Below, piece after piece: positions 21,187-28,896 of a stretch of 48,746 bases of DNA. The stretch's first letter is position 1, and every line of letters starts with the position of its first letter. The position numbers and the translations under genes are program-made. The stretch spans positions 1-48,746 of the forward strand of contig JAQXHF010000088.1 of NCBI GenBank assembly GCA_029007095.1, written 5' to 3'. This DNA comes from Clostridia bacterium. Its GTDB lineage: Bacteria > Bacillota > Clostridia > Oscillospirales > Acutalibacteraceae. A model generated the notes under the pieces. It worked only from the letters and a program-made list of their open reading frames with translations, had not been told where the DNA came from and searched no databases.

Positions 21187-21883
21187 CGCAGTCGCCTCCT
21201 AAAATAAGGCGCGCCGCCGCCGTTTTTTTATATTCCTCAACAGTTCCGAAGAAATCGCCGTCATGCTCCATACTGAGAATTTTATTGGCGTACAGCACGG
21301 AGCTTCTTACATCATGCGTAACCATAATCACCGTCACGCCGTGGTGCTTGTTAAGGTGTGAAATTATCGAATACATATCGGCGGTCGCAAACGGATCAAG
21401 TCCCGTTGTCGGTTCGTCGAGCAGTAAAAGCTTCTGAGTGGAGCAAAGTGCTCTGGCAAGCAGAACTCTCTGCTGCTGACCGCCGGAAAGCTCGTTAAAG
21501 GCTTTATGCTTTATCCCGTCTATGTTGAGCATCTTCATATTTTGATTTGCAATCTTCCTGTCGGCAGGAGTATAAAAAAGCTTACGCCCACAGCTTAGCC
21601 GTCCGCTTATAACAACCTCTCTGACAGCGGCGGGGAAATCCTTTTGCACTTCGGTGCGCTGCGGCAAATATCCGATATCATTATTGCTTATTCCGTTAAA
21701 GCTGACCGCTCCGCGCGCAATTTTTTGAAGTCCGAGAATACCTTTTAACAGGGTGCTTTTGCCCGTGCCGTTCTCACCGACTATGCAGAGAAAATCTCCC
21801 TGTTCTACCTCAAAGCTGACGCCGTTGACAGCGGTTACGGAATCGTAGCTCATATAAACATTTTCGCATTTCAGCAACGCCAT
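21179..21883 (-). CDS. znuC: Zinc ABC transporter ATP-binding protein
   Basis: ATPase of the zinc importer, 234 residues. Walker A is GENGTGKSTLL (about 36-46), the Q-loop lies at GYLPQRTE, the ABC signature is LSGGQQQRVLLARAL, Walker B is LLLLDEPTTGLD, and the switch histidine is in MVTHD. The start ATG overlaps the znuA stop by one base (TGATG) with GGAGG upstream. Confidence 0.95.
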   Translation of the reverse strand: MALLKCENVYMSYDSVTAVNGVSFEVEQGDFLCIVGENGTGKSTLLKGILGLQKIARGAVSFNGISNNDIGYLPQRTEVQKDFPAAVREVVISGRLSCGRKLFYTPADRKIANQNMKMLNIDGIKHKAFNELSGGQQQRVLLARALCSTQKLLLLDEPTTGLDPFATADMYSIISHLNKHHGVTVIMVTHDVRSSVLYANKILSMEHDGDFFGTVEEYKKTAAARLILGGDCDA

Positions 21884-22839
21884 CAGTTCAGCGCCTCCTT
21901 TAAATTATTATAGTTACAGCGCATAAGCGAAACATAGCTTGCGCCGGATTTAAGCTCGCTATAACTGACATTATGGCACGAGTGAAGCAGTAGCATTTTT
22001 GCACCGGTTTCCTCGGAAACCATCTTAGCAATTTTAGGCTCGGTAAGCTCCTCATAAAAAATAACCGGAATTTTATCCTCTTCGATTTTATCAATTATTT
22101 TTGCTATCACGCCGGCGCTCGGCTCTGTGTTGTCAACGCAGGAGTCAAAAGCGGCAGTATATGTCAGTCCGTATTCGGAAGCAAAATTTTTCATAGCAAA
22201 GCGCGAACCGGAAACGATTTCCTTTCGCTCAGAACCGTTTATCAGGTTTTGAAAGTCCGTATCGAGTTTTAATATCTCCTCGATATATTTCTCGGAATTC
22301 TCCCTGTAAAAGTCGGCGTTTTCAGGATCGGCGGAGCAAATTTTTTCCGTCATCACTCTAACCATATCGGTGGCAATCTTCGGACTTGTCCAGATATGCT
22401 CGTCAAGCTCGTTATCCTCGCCGTGCTCCTCCTCATCCTCGTCGTGTTCATGCCCGTGCTCGTGATCGTGTTCGTGAATCTGAATTCCGAGAGCCGAAGC
22501 TATATCAACTTTTTCAACGCTTCTGTTTTCAACAGAGCTGAGTATCTGACTAACCCATGTTTCGGTATGCTCGCTAACATAAAAGAATAAATCTGAATTC
22601 TCGATAGAAATAATATCATCGGGCGCAGGCTCGTACGAATGGCTCTCCACTCCGGGCGACAGAAGCATCGTGATTTCAGCTTTGCCTCCCGTTATCTGCC
22701 TCGCGAAGTCATACGGCGCAAAGATTGAACAAACTATTTTAAGCTCGTCACCGTTTTGAGCTGTCGGCTGTACGCAGGCTGTGAGCGAACAGCAGATAAG
22801 CGAAAAAATCGCAAGCAAAGCAAAAATTTTCTTACGCAT
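21883..22839 (-). CDS. znuA: Zinc ABC transporter substrate-binding lipoprotein
   Basis: A 318-residue ZnuA/TroA-type cluster 9 binding protein. The start MRKKIFALLAIFSLICC leads into a lipobox LTAC with Cys22 as lipid attachment, so it is anchored on the outer membrane face. A His/Asp/Glu-rich loop (IHEHDHEHGHEHDEDEEEH, around 137-155) is the hallmark of zinc-specific members and probably captures Zn(II). FEYGLTYTAAFDS-like and FYEELTEP segments are conserved. The ATG at 22837-22839 follows GGGAGGG and overlaps the zur stop by 8 bases, fixing this start over longer in-frame options. Confidence 0.93.
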   Translation of the reverse strand: MRKKIFALLAIFSLICCSLTACVQPTAQNGDELKIVCSIFAPYDFARQITGGKAEITMLLSPGVESHSYEPAPDDIISIENSDLFFYVSEHTETWVSQILSSVENRSVEKVDIASALGIQIHEHDHEHGHEHDEDEEEHGEDNELDEHIWTSPKIATDMVRVMTEKICSADPENADFYRENSEKYIEEILKLDTDFQNLINGSERKEIVSGSRFAMKNFASEYGLTYTAAFDSCVDNTEPSAGVIAKIIDKIEEDKIPVIFYEELTEPKIAKMVSEETGAKMLLLHSCHNVSYSELKSGASYVSLMRCNYNNLKEALN

Positions 22840-23248
22840 TTTTGCCCTCCCTACAACTTTCGCATACTCCATAAAGCACCGTTTTTTCAGGACTTATAAT
22901 AAATCCGTGATTTTTAAGGATATGGGAAGAAACCTCGTCAAGATATTTGCACTCAATATGAAGAAGCCGTCCGCACTCGGAGCATTTAAGATGATAGTGT
23001 CTTGTACAGTCGCCGCTGTGCGTGATGAATTCATAACAGGCGCTTACGCCCTCGTCAACAACATATTTCCTGACGAGTCCGCGCTTTATAAGCTTGTCGA
23101 GATGGCGGTAAACCGTAGCCTTGCCCACCGAAACGCCGCTTTTCATAAGTGCGGCAACTATTTCGTCCGCGGTAAAATGCGTTCCCGATCGGCTTTTCAA
23201 AAGGCTCAGAACAGCCTCGCCCTGTTTTGTAGTATATGAATTTTCCAT
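22832..23248 (-). CDS. zur: Fur-family repressor, probably zinc-responsive (Zur)
   Basis: A 138-residue Fur-family protein. The winged helix spans about 1-75 (GTHFTADEIVAAL, VGKATVYRHLDKLIKRGLVRK). The dimerisation domain has HYHLKCSECG and two structural-zinc pairs: Cys89-x2-Cys92 and Cys129-x2-Cys132. As first gene of the unit with znuA, znuC and znuB and with a palindrome over the promoter, a role as autoregulated zinc-uptake repressor is the best reading. The symbol is based on this context. Iron (Fur) or peroxide (PerR) sensing is less likely but not excluded by sequence. Confidence 0.88.
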   Translation of the reverse strand: MENSYTTKQGEAVLSLLKSRSGTHFTADEIVAALMKSGVSVGKATVYRHLDKLIKRGLVRKYVVDEGVSACYEFITHSGDCTRHYHLKCSECGRLLHIECKYLDEVSSHILKNHGFIISPEKTVLYGVCESCREGKNA

Positions 23249-23256
23249 AATTCACC

Positions 23257-23289
23257 TCAAATTGAAATTGAGTTTCAGTTTCAATTTGA
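23257..23289 (-). promoter_or_regulatory. Zur/Fur-type operator of the zinc unit
   Basis: Perfect inverted repeat of 11-base arms, TCAAATTGAAA (23257-23267) and TTTCAATTTGA (23279-23289). The centre holds a second, nested repeat TGAAA-N5-TTTCA. It lies just downstream of the -10 element, covering the transcription start and leader, and abuts the GAGGTGA ribosome site of zur. This placement fits repression by the encoded Fur-family protein. Confidence 0.75.
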
Positions 23290-23290
23290 T

Positions 23291-23319
23291 ATTATATCTC
23301 TCAGGCGGTTATTTGTCAA
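23291..23319 (-). promoter_or_regulatory. Promoter of zur-znuACB-flavin reductase
   Basis: Consensus TTGACA (23314-23319) and TATAAT (23291-23296) on the minus strand with 17-base spacing. The -35 element overlaps the stop codon region of the upstream gene, which has no terminator before it. Confidence 0.8.
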
Positions 23320-25508
23320 CCCTTATTTGCTTTGGTGAAGCTGAATTCGCAAATCTGAAAGCCGTCAATCGGCTCGGTAATCTCTATAAGCGCGCATCCG
23401 TTTTCAAGGCAGTCTGCCGGGATATCATAGCTGACTCGGACAAAACCCGGTGCAAGGTGTTTTTCGGTAAATTCGCGGTCAATCTCGCCGCCGAATTGAC
23501 CTCCGTCGTGGATAACTCTGCGATTCACAACAACACGGTGATGCTTAATCTCATCATTTTTGCGTTCCTTGTAGGTTATGTTCAGCTTGTAGTCGCCGCC
23601 GCAAAGACCTGCCACTCTGCCACTAAAACAAAAATGGTCATAAACCTTGACGGTACACATCGGAAGCTCCGCGTCAAAATTCGAGTCGCCTCTGAAATTC
23701 ATATAAAATTCGCCGTTCTGCTTGCCGATAACATCAAAGCCGTGTTCGGCAAACGAAAAATAATATTCATCTTTGTCAACCTGATTGCGGCAGAAATACT
23801 CCTCCGTCAAATTGGGATTTTCTCTGATTTTTTTTATGAGATACCGCCTGTCTGTTATCGGATTGTCTATCGTGTCAAGCGTACAGCCGCGCTCCCAACC
23901 CATTCCGCCGTAAGTTTTGACATCGAGTTGAATTCCGAGAAGTTCAAAAAGGCGTTTTGCATTTTTATCAATATCCGAGCGGAGTGCCTTGTAGCTTTCA
24001 TCGAAATCCGTTTCGAGTATTTTTAAGGCTTCGTCCGGACTGCAAGCCGCTTTTTTGCTGGCTTCCGCTATCAGCTTTAACTCAAAAATCCGCCTGTCAC
24101 GGACAAGCTTATCACACTCGGCTCTAAAAAAATGGAGTACGAACCGCCAGTTATTCATAAGCTCAGGCTGTCTCTCGGCAATCGTCTCAAAAGCGGAATA
24201 ACTGCGTTCTATCGCTGTGTTGTATTCGGGAGCGCCGTCCCAGTTGCTTTCCAGCGACATAAGAGCGTCGGCAAGCTCGGCGGAGTTCGCGCCGTAAATA
24301 TACGCTCTCACATAATCCTCGGCAATTTCTTTCAGGTCACATTCGTAATCAAAATCAAGAGCGGAATACACCGCCTTATTAAAATCGTCATGACAGCCCT
24401 CGGAATAGCTTACGCTTCCGACAAAATACTGTCTCGTTACTCTGTGCAGAAGTTGAAGCTCGCAAGGGCGCGGATTGACGGATTCACGGCTGAGAGTTGC
24501 CGCAAACGCATAATGCCAATCGTCCCTGTCAAAGTGAACAGGATATTCGCAGCGGACATTGTGCGTAATATCGGGATAGAATCGCAGCGGATACCGAGCA
24601 GGCAATCGGCGGCGCAGCTCATCTAACGGCATTGCGTGATTCGGCCCGTAAATTATTCCGTCTATCTCATCGGGCAGTTCATTCATTTTACTTATAAACC
24701 GCTCGCCCCAATCGCGAATGTCTCCCGGAGCCTGTGCAGACGGCCAAAGCTGTACGCTCGGATAAATCTTTCTAAGCTCCCGTTTAAAATATCTGCATCT
24801 CTCTATAAAAGCCTCCGGCTCCATATCGCCGGGATCTCCTCCGGGCGGAAAAAGATAGTCAAGCTTCGGCGCTCCTCCGAGCTTTTCAATCAAATCCGAT
24901 AAAGCTTCTTCATCGGTCATCGACTTGTCAACAGGGTGCCAGAGCGAAAAATCAAGGTCATATTTTATGCAAAGCTCCGACATCATTCTGACGGAGTCGG
25001 GAAAATCATATTTCATCATAGAATTCCGCTTCATCTTGCCCGTCGTCGCCTCGACGGTGTTCATACCGAAGAACATCAAATCACGGTAATATCTCTCGAA
25101 GTCCGCCATCGTCCACTTGTCGCAGGTGTTGTTCATATCCGTATAGCTGAGCTGATGACCTCGTATTTTTGCTTTCGGAGTCTTTGTGCAGTTCAGCTCC
25201 TCGGTAAGATAAATGCTCGAACCCAAAACGGTGCATTTTCTGAGGAAAAGAGAGTATCCGTAAATAAGTCCTCTGAGCCTGTGAGCAGTAACGGTTACTC
25301 TGTCGCCATTCTGCGTTATGGAGAAATCCTCCGCCTGTGACGGCGAAACGGTTTTCAGTTCAATCAGAGGATTTTTCTCGTCCGATTTCTCGGAAATTCG
25401 TGGTTTTTTGCCTGTTCGTAATTCAAATTCTTCTGCAAGAAAAGCCGCCGCTTTTAGTGCGGTTTCATCAGAAGCCGATATTATTACATCATCAAAGCAC
25501 AGCTTCAT
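23316..25508 (-). CDS. Putative intracellular glycoside hydrolase with GH20b/GH67-like N-domain
   Basis: A 730-residue protein without signal peptide. Residues 1-110 look like the alpha/beta GH20b/GH67N accessory domain (VIISASDETALKAAAFLAEEF, then RVTVTAHRLRGLIYGYSLFLRK). A TIM-barrel-like part follows (RGHQLSYTDMNNTCDKWT, DLMFFGMNTVEA, FSLWHPVD, LFPPGGDPGD, LWPSAQAPGD, and SYSEGCHDDFNK). Residues from about 590 look like a beta sandwich. The family resemblance is to alpha-glucuronidase and related barrels, but catalytic acids could not be assigned and the substrate is unknown. The ATG at 25506-25508 follows GGATGTGA; in-frame sequence further upstream is not likely coding. Confidence 0.7.
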   Translation of the reverse strand: MKLCFDDVIISASDETALKAAAFLAEEFELRTGKKPRISEKSDEKNPLIELKTVSPSQAEDFSITQNGDRVTVTAHRLRGLIYGYSLFLRKCTVLGSSIYLTEELNCTKTPKAKIRGHQLSYTDMNNTCDKWTMADFERYYRDLMFFGMNTVEATTGKMKRNSMMKYDFPDSVRMMSELCIKYDLDFSLWHPVDKSMTDEEALSDLIEKLGGAPKLDYLFPPGGDPGDMEPEAFIERCRYFKRELRKIYPSVQLWPSAQAPGDIRDWGERFISKMNELPDEIDGIIYGPNHAMPLDELRRRLPARYPLRFYPDITHNVRCEYPVHFDRDDWHYAFAATLSRESVNPRPCELQLLHRVTRQYFVGSVSYSEGCHDDFNKAVYSALDFDYECDLKEIAEDYVRAYIYGANSAELADALMSLESNWDGAPEYNTAIERSYSAFETIAERQPELMNNWRFVLHFFRAECDKLVRDRRIFELKLIAEASKKAACSPDEALKILETDFDESYKALRSDIDKNAKRLFELLGIQLDVKTYGGMGWERGCTLDTIDNPITDRRYLIKKIRENPNLTEEYFCRNQVDKDEYYFSFAEHGFDVIGKQNGEFYMNFRGDSNFDAELPMCTVKVYDHFCFSGRVAGLCGGDYKLNITYKERKNDEIKHHRVVVNRRVIHDGGQFGGEIDREFTEKHLAPGFVRVSYDIPADCLENGCALIEITEPIDGFQICEFSFTKANKG

Positions 25509-25520
25509 TGAATCACATCC

Positions 25521-25549
25521 TTGAATATTTATTGTAAATAGTATATCAT
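25521..25549 (+). promoter_or_regulatory. Promoter of the FkbM methyltransferase gene
   Basis: TTGAAT (25521-25526) and TATCAT (25544-25549), 17-base spacing, 37 bases before the start. The divergent hydrolase gene must use an overlapping minus-strand promoter; a weak TTGGCT-N17-TATTTA can be seen there. Confidence 0.5.
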
Positions 25550-25586
25550 AATAGCTGAGCCAATAACAATAGGAAGCGTAAGAATT

Positions 25587-26651
25587 ATGATTGAAAAAAT
25601 TAACGAAAAAAATGTATGGGAGTCGGTCAGGGAATGTGGCCTGCCGGTAGTGCTTTACGGAATGGGTAACGGCGCCGATATGATTATGGATACGCTCGGT
25701 GAAATCGGAGTACCCGTCGCAGATATTTTCGCAAGCGACGAATTTGTAAGAGGTCACAGTTTCAGAGGTCACAAGGTTCTGAAATACTCCGAGGTTTGCG
25801 AAAAATACAACGATTTTTGCATCGTTTTATGCTTTGCCGTCCACGACGAACCGACTCTGCACCGAATCCGTCAAATGTCCGAGAAGCATCTGCTTTTTGT
25901 CCCGAATGTGCCGATTGTTAACGACGGAAATTTCACAAGAGAATACATCGCCGCAAACGATGAGAAATTCGACAAGGCATACGGCCTGCTTGCCGACGAA
26001 CTATCGCGCAAAATATATACGGATGTGCTTAACTTTAAGGTCAGCGGTAAGACCGAATACCTTTTTAAATGTCAGAGCGAAAAAGAAGAGGCTTACAAAA
26101 ACTGCCTGAAAATAAACCAAAATGAGATTTTTATGGATCTCGGCGCGTATGACGGCGACACGGTCAGGGAATTTCTCACCGCCTGCGACGGAAAATACAG
26201 AAAAATTTACGCGCTCGAAGCGGATGAAAAAAATTTCAAAAAGCTTATCGCGAACACCGCCGACATTGACAGGCTTGAAGCCTTTAATCTTGCCGCATGG
26301 GACAAAAAAGAAACGCTCGCCTTTGAAAAGAAAAAGGGCAGGAACTCCAAGCTTTCCGCAGCGGGTACTATCAGTATTCAGTCCGACAGCGTAGATAATA
26401 TTCTCTCGGGCAGAGAGATAACCGTTCTTAAAATGGACATAGAGGGCAGTGAGGAACGCGCTCTTGACGGAGCGGCGCAAACGATAAAGAAATACGCGCC
26501 GAAGCTCTATGTCTGCGGATATCACCGCAACAGCGATATGTTTGCTCTGCCTATTAAAATTCATTCGTTAAACAGCGAATATAAAATTCGTTTCCGACAC
26601 CATCCGTACATACCGGCTTGGGAGTCAAATTTCTATGCAGGCATTGAATAA
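25587..26651 (+). CDS. FkbM family methyltransferase
   Basis: A 354-residue protein. The C-terminal half is an S-adenosylmethionine-dependent FkbM domain: motif I is FMDLGAYDGDT (about 183-192), an acidic ribose-binding residue sits in YALEADEKN, and VLKMDIEGSEERALDGA carries the family-typical D-x-E-G-x-E. The first 120 residues form a separate Rossmann-like domain (VVLYGMGNGADMIMDTL, then FCIVLCFAVHDEPT) like those of sugar-modifying enzymes. It probably O-methylates a glycan or small molecule; the target is unknown. GGAAG lies before the ATG. No glycan cluster adjoins it. Confidence 0.85.
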   Translation: MIEKINEKNVWESVRECGLPVVLYGMGNGADMIMDTLGEIGVPVADIFASDEFVRGHSFRGHKVLKYSEVCEKYNDFCIVLCFAVHDEPTLHRIRQMSEKHLLFVPNVPIVNDGNFTREYIAANDEKFDKAYGLLADELSRKIYTDVLNFKVSGKTEYLFKCQSEKEEAYKNCLKINQNEIFMDLGAYDGDTVREFLTACDGKYRKIYALEADEKNFKKLIANTADIDRLEAFNLAAWDKKETLAFEKKKGRNSKLSAAGTISIQSDSVDNILSGREITVLKMDIEGSEERALDGAAQTIKKYAPKLYVCGYHRNSDMFALPIKIHSLNSEYKIRFRHHPYIPAWESNFYAGIE

Positions 26652-26672
26652 CATATGAAATTATGTTACAAT
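26644..26672 (+). promoter_or_regulatory. Promoter of the CPBP-like gene
   Basis: TTGAAT (26644-26649) and TACAAT (26667-26672) with 17-base spacing; the -35 element overlaps the end of the FkbM gene. Confidence 0.45.
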
Positions 26673-26703
26673 GAAATATCAGCTTAAAAAGGAGAAATAA
26701 GAA

Positions 26704-28164
26704 ATGAGTAATCCGAAAGGAAGAACGATTCCGGAAGTTCTGAATACATACCTGCTCATGCTTATAATATACAGCCTTGATCTGTTTCTCTTTCAATCGG
26801 ACAGAAGCGTTCTCGGTGATAATTTTTATTCAAGATTCGTATGCATAGCCGTTCTTTTTATAATAATTTGGATAAAGAAAGCCTCTATTTCCACCCTCGG
26901 AATAACACGCGACAAGCGTAAAATCTTTTCAGGCTTTATTCAGGGTATTTTCTTCACGGCGATACCTCTTATAATCGTCACGGCGGTTGAGTGTATTTAT
27001 TTTTCTGTTACGGATACGACGGCAATCTCGCTGAAATTTAATCCGCCGAGTATGAAATTTGTTTATTCCTCAGAGAATCTTACCCCCTTTATCGCTGTTT
27101 TGATTTACATTATTTCCACGGCGATAAGTTCGGTTTTTAAAGAATTTTTCTTCCGCGGTTACACTCTCAAAAAGCTTAAAACGGTAATGGATTTTAATTC
27201 CGCAAACCTAATTCAATCGCTCCTTTATATGATGATGACGGCTCCGTACCTTTTGAGAAATTTTATTTTTCATTACTATGACGCCGCCACAACTCAGCTT
27301 ATAGTATTTATTATAATTTTCTATATCGTCCACGAAACCGTCGCAGGAATAAAATGGGGACTTATGACAAGGCTGACAGGCAGTACCGCCGCCGCGGTAT
27401 TTGACCATTTCTTCTATGTTTTCCTCGCCAACAGTATCTATATCACCGACAGATATGTAACCTGGACTTTTATGATTCACACGCTTGCAATACAGCTTAT
27501 TTCTCTCGGTATGGTATATGCTTTCTACCGCAGAGGAATGAAAAAGGTCGAGGCCGAGAAAGCCGTTGAAGCCGCCAAGCTTGCCGAAGAACAAGCGCGA
27601 ATTGAGAACGAGAAAAGAAAGCGCGAAGAATCCCGCCGCCACAGCGAAAAGCTGCCCGAAATAGGCGATATAGAGGCTATAAGTCCAAATCAGTTTAAAC
27701 AAATTTCCCGTTCAGCGAACCGCCGCAAAAGTGAACACCGCCACGCACACAAACCGCAGGCTGTAAACATTCCTGTCGAAGAAACCGTAAAGGATTTGGC
27801 CGAGGGAGATATAGACAGTTTCCTCGAAAGCTACTCGCATCCCAACAGGGAAAAACTGTCGTCTGCGGCTCCCGGACGAATAACCGAGGACTTTGATCCC
27901 GATAAATTCCTCGAAAACTACGGCAAGGTGCAGAAAAAACAGGAGCAAATAAAGCGTGAAAAGCAATCGCAGAATTACACAAAACCGATTAAAGAAGCTC
28001 CTCCGACCGAGAAAGAGCCGGATAAGACACCGGAGGAAAAAGCTCCCGAAAAAATTACCGAACCGCCGACAGAAGCAAAGCCTGCCGAAGAAAAAGCAAA
28101 AGCCCGTTTTAGATTTAAGGATATATTTGAAGTCGACGCAAGCGAAAGCAACGAGCTTATTTAA
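26704..28164 (+). CDS. Degenerate CPBP (Abi) membrane protein with long charged cytoplasmic tail
   Basis: A 486-residue protein. The first 275 residues hold about seven or eight membrane segments arranged like CPBP/Rce1-type intramembrane proteases. The motif 1 region reads SSVFKEFFFRGY: where active enzymes have EExxxR, this has Lys146-Glu147-x3-Arg151. The motif 2 helix (LIQSLLYMMMTAPYL) lacks the expected His, while FDHFFYVFLAN retains His235. It is thus probably a non-catalytic relative. From residue 275 a Lys/Glu/Ala coiled-coil-like region leads into a long Pro/Glu/Lys-rich tail with an FLESY/FLENY repeat. AAAAAGGAG precedes the ATG. Function unknown. Confidence 0.75.
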   Translation: MSNPKGRTIPEVLNTYLLMLIIYSLDLFLFQSDRSVLGDNFYSRFVCIAVLFIIIWIKKASISTLGITRDKRKIFSGFIQGIFFTAIPLIIVTAVECIYFSVTDTTAISLKFNPPSMKFVYSSENLTPFIAVLIYIISTAISSVFKEFFFRGYTLKKLKTVMDFNSANLIQSLLYMMMTAPYLLRNFIFHYYDAATTQLIVFIIIFYIVHETVAGIKWGLMTRLTGSTAAAVFDHFFYVFLANSIYITDRYVTWTFMIHTLAIQLISLGMVYAFYRRGMKKVEAEKAVEAAKLAEEQARIENEKRKREESRRHSEKLPEIGDIEAISPNQFKQISRSANRRKSEHRHAHKPQAVNIPVEETVKDLAEGDIDSFLESYSHPNREKLSSAAPGRITEDFDPDKFLENYGKVQKKQEQIKREKQSQNYTKPIKEAPPTEKEPDKTPEEKAPEKITEPPTEAKPAEEKAKARFRFKDIFEVDASESNELI

Positions 28165-28185
28165 CCCAAGTAAACGCAGCGTAGG

Positions 28186-28214
28186 TTGTAATACAGCGCT
28201 CCGCATAATATAAT
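28186..28214 (+). promoter_or_regulatory. Promoter of the HTH-desulfoferrodoxin gene
   Basis: TTGTAA (28186-28191) and TATAAT (28209-28214), 17-base spacing. No evident palindrome flanks it, so autoregulation cannot be read directly. Confidence 0.6.
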
Positions 28215-28245
28215 GTAGCCACAATTAAGGTTAGGAGCGACGCAT

Positions 28246-28830
28246 TTGAATATGTATGTAACGGCGGCGGCGATTAAAATGCTGCGTGAAAAAAAGAAAA
28301 TCACACAATCCGAGCTTGCGGACATTATAGGTGTAACCGACAAGGCCGTTTCAAAATGGGAAACGGCAAGGGGACTGCCCGATATTTCGCTTATCGAACC
28401 GCTTGCAAAAGCGCTCGGTGTTTCGGTCGCGGAACTGATGAACGGCGAACAGATTATAAACAAAAACAAATCTTCAAATATGCTCAACGCAAAATTTTAT
28501 GTCTGCCCCGTTTGCGGAAATGCGATAGTATCCACGGGCGACGCGGCGGTTTCCTGCTGCGGCATAACCCTGCCTGCGCTTGAAGCGGAGGAGACGGACA
28601 GCGAGCATAATATTTCTGTTGAAATAGTGGAGAACGAGCGGTTTGTCACCGTACATCACGATATGACTAAGGAACACTACATTTCCTTTATGGCTTTAAC
28701 GCAATGCGACAGAATCAACCTTGTCAAATTGTATCCTGAGGGAAATGCAGAAACACGCTTCCCCGATAACGGCAGAGGAACCCTATATATTTACTGCAAC
28801 AGACATGGTCTGATGAAACAAAAAATCTGA
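28246..28830 (+). CDS. XRE-type regulator fused to desulfoferrodoxin/superoxide-reductase-like module
   Basis: A 194-residue fusion. Residues 5-65 are a helix-turn-helix (KKITQSELADIIGVTDKAVSKWE). Residues 84-108 resemble the desulforedoxin iron site: Cys87-x2-Cys90 and Cys104-Cys105. The rest matches superoxide reductase: SEHNISVE carries His121, HDMTKEHYI carries His138 and His144, and YCNRHG carries Cys184 and His187, i.e. a full His4-Cys centre. The catalytic Lys next to the first His in superoxide reductases is Glu120 here. An iron-based redox or superoxide sensor is a reasonable inference; residual enzyme activity is possible. The start is TTG with AGGAG eight bases upstream; an ATG two codons later is poorly spaced. 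Confidence 0.85.
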   Translation: MNMYVTAAAIKMLREKKKITQSELADIIGVTDKAVSKWETARGLPDISLIEPLAKALGVSVAELMNGEQIINKNKSSNMLNAKFYVCPVCGNAIVSTGDAAVSCCGITLPALEAEETDSEHNISVEIVENERFVTVHHDMTKEHYISFMALTQCDRINLVKLYPEGNAETRFPDNGRGTLYIYCNRHGLMKQKI

Positions 28831-28852
28831 ACAAAACATAGTAACTACGCAA

Positions 28853-28880
28853 AAACGGCTGCCGAAATCGACAGCCGTTT
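28853..28880. terminator. Bidirectional terminator between the HTH fusion gene and carB
   Basis: AAACGGCTG (28853-28861) pairs with CAGCCGTTT (28872-28880) around a 10-base loop; A-rich on the left and ATTATTAT on the right, between convergent genes. Confidence 0.75.
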
Positions 28881-28896
28881 ATTATTATATGATGAT

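Noticed and set aside
25509..25772. N-terminal extension of the glycoside-hydrolase-like protein
   Set aside because: The extra 88 codons run across the divergent promoter and into the FkbM gene, while a ribosome site and a good ATG exist at 25508.
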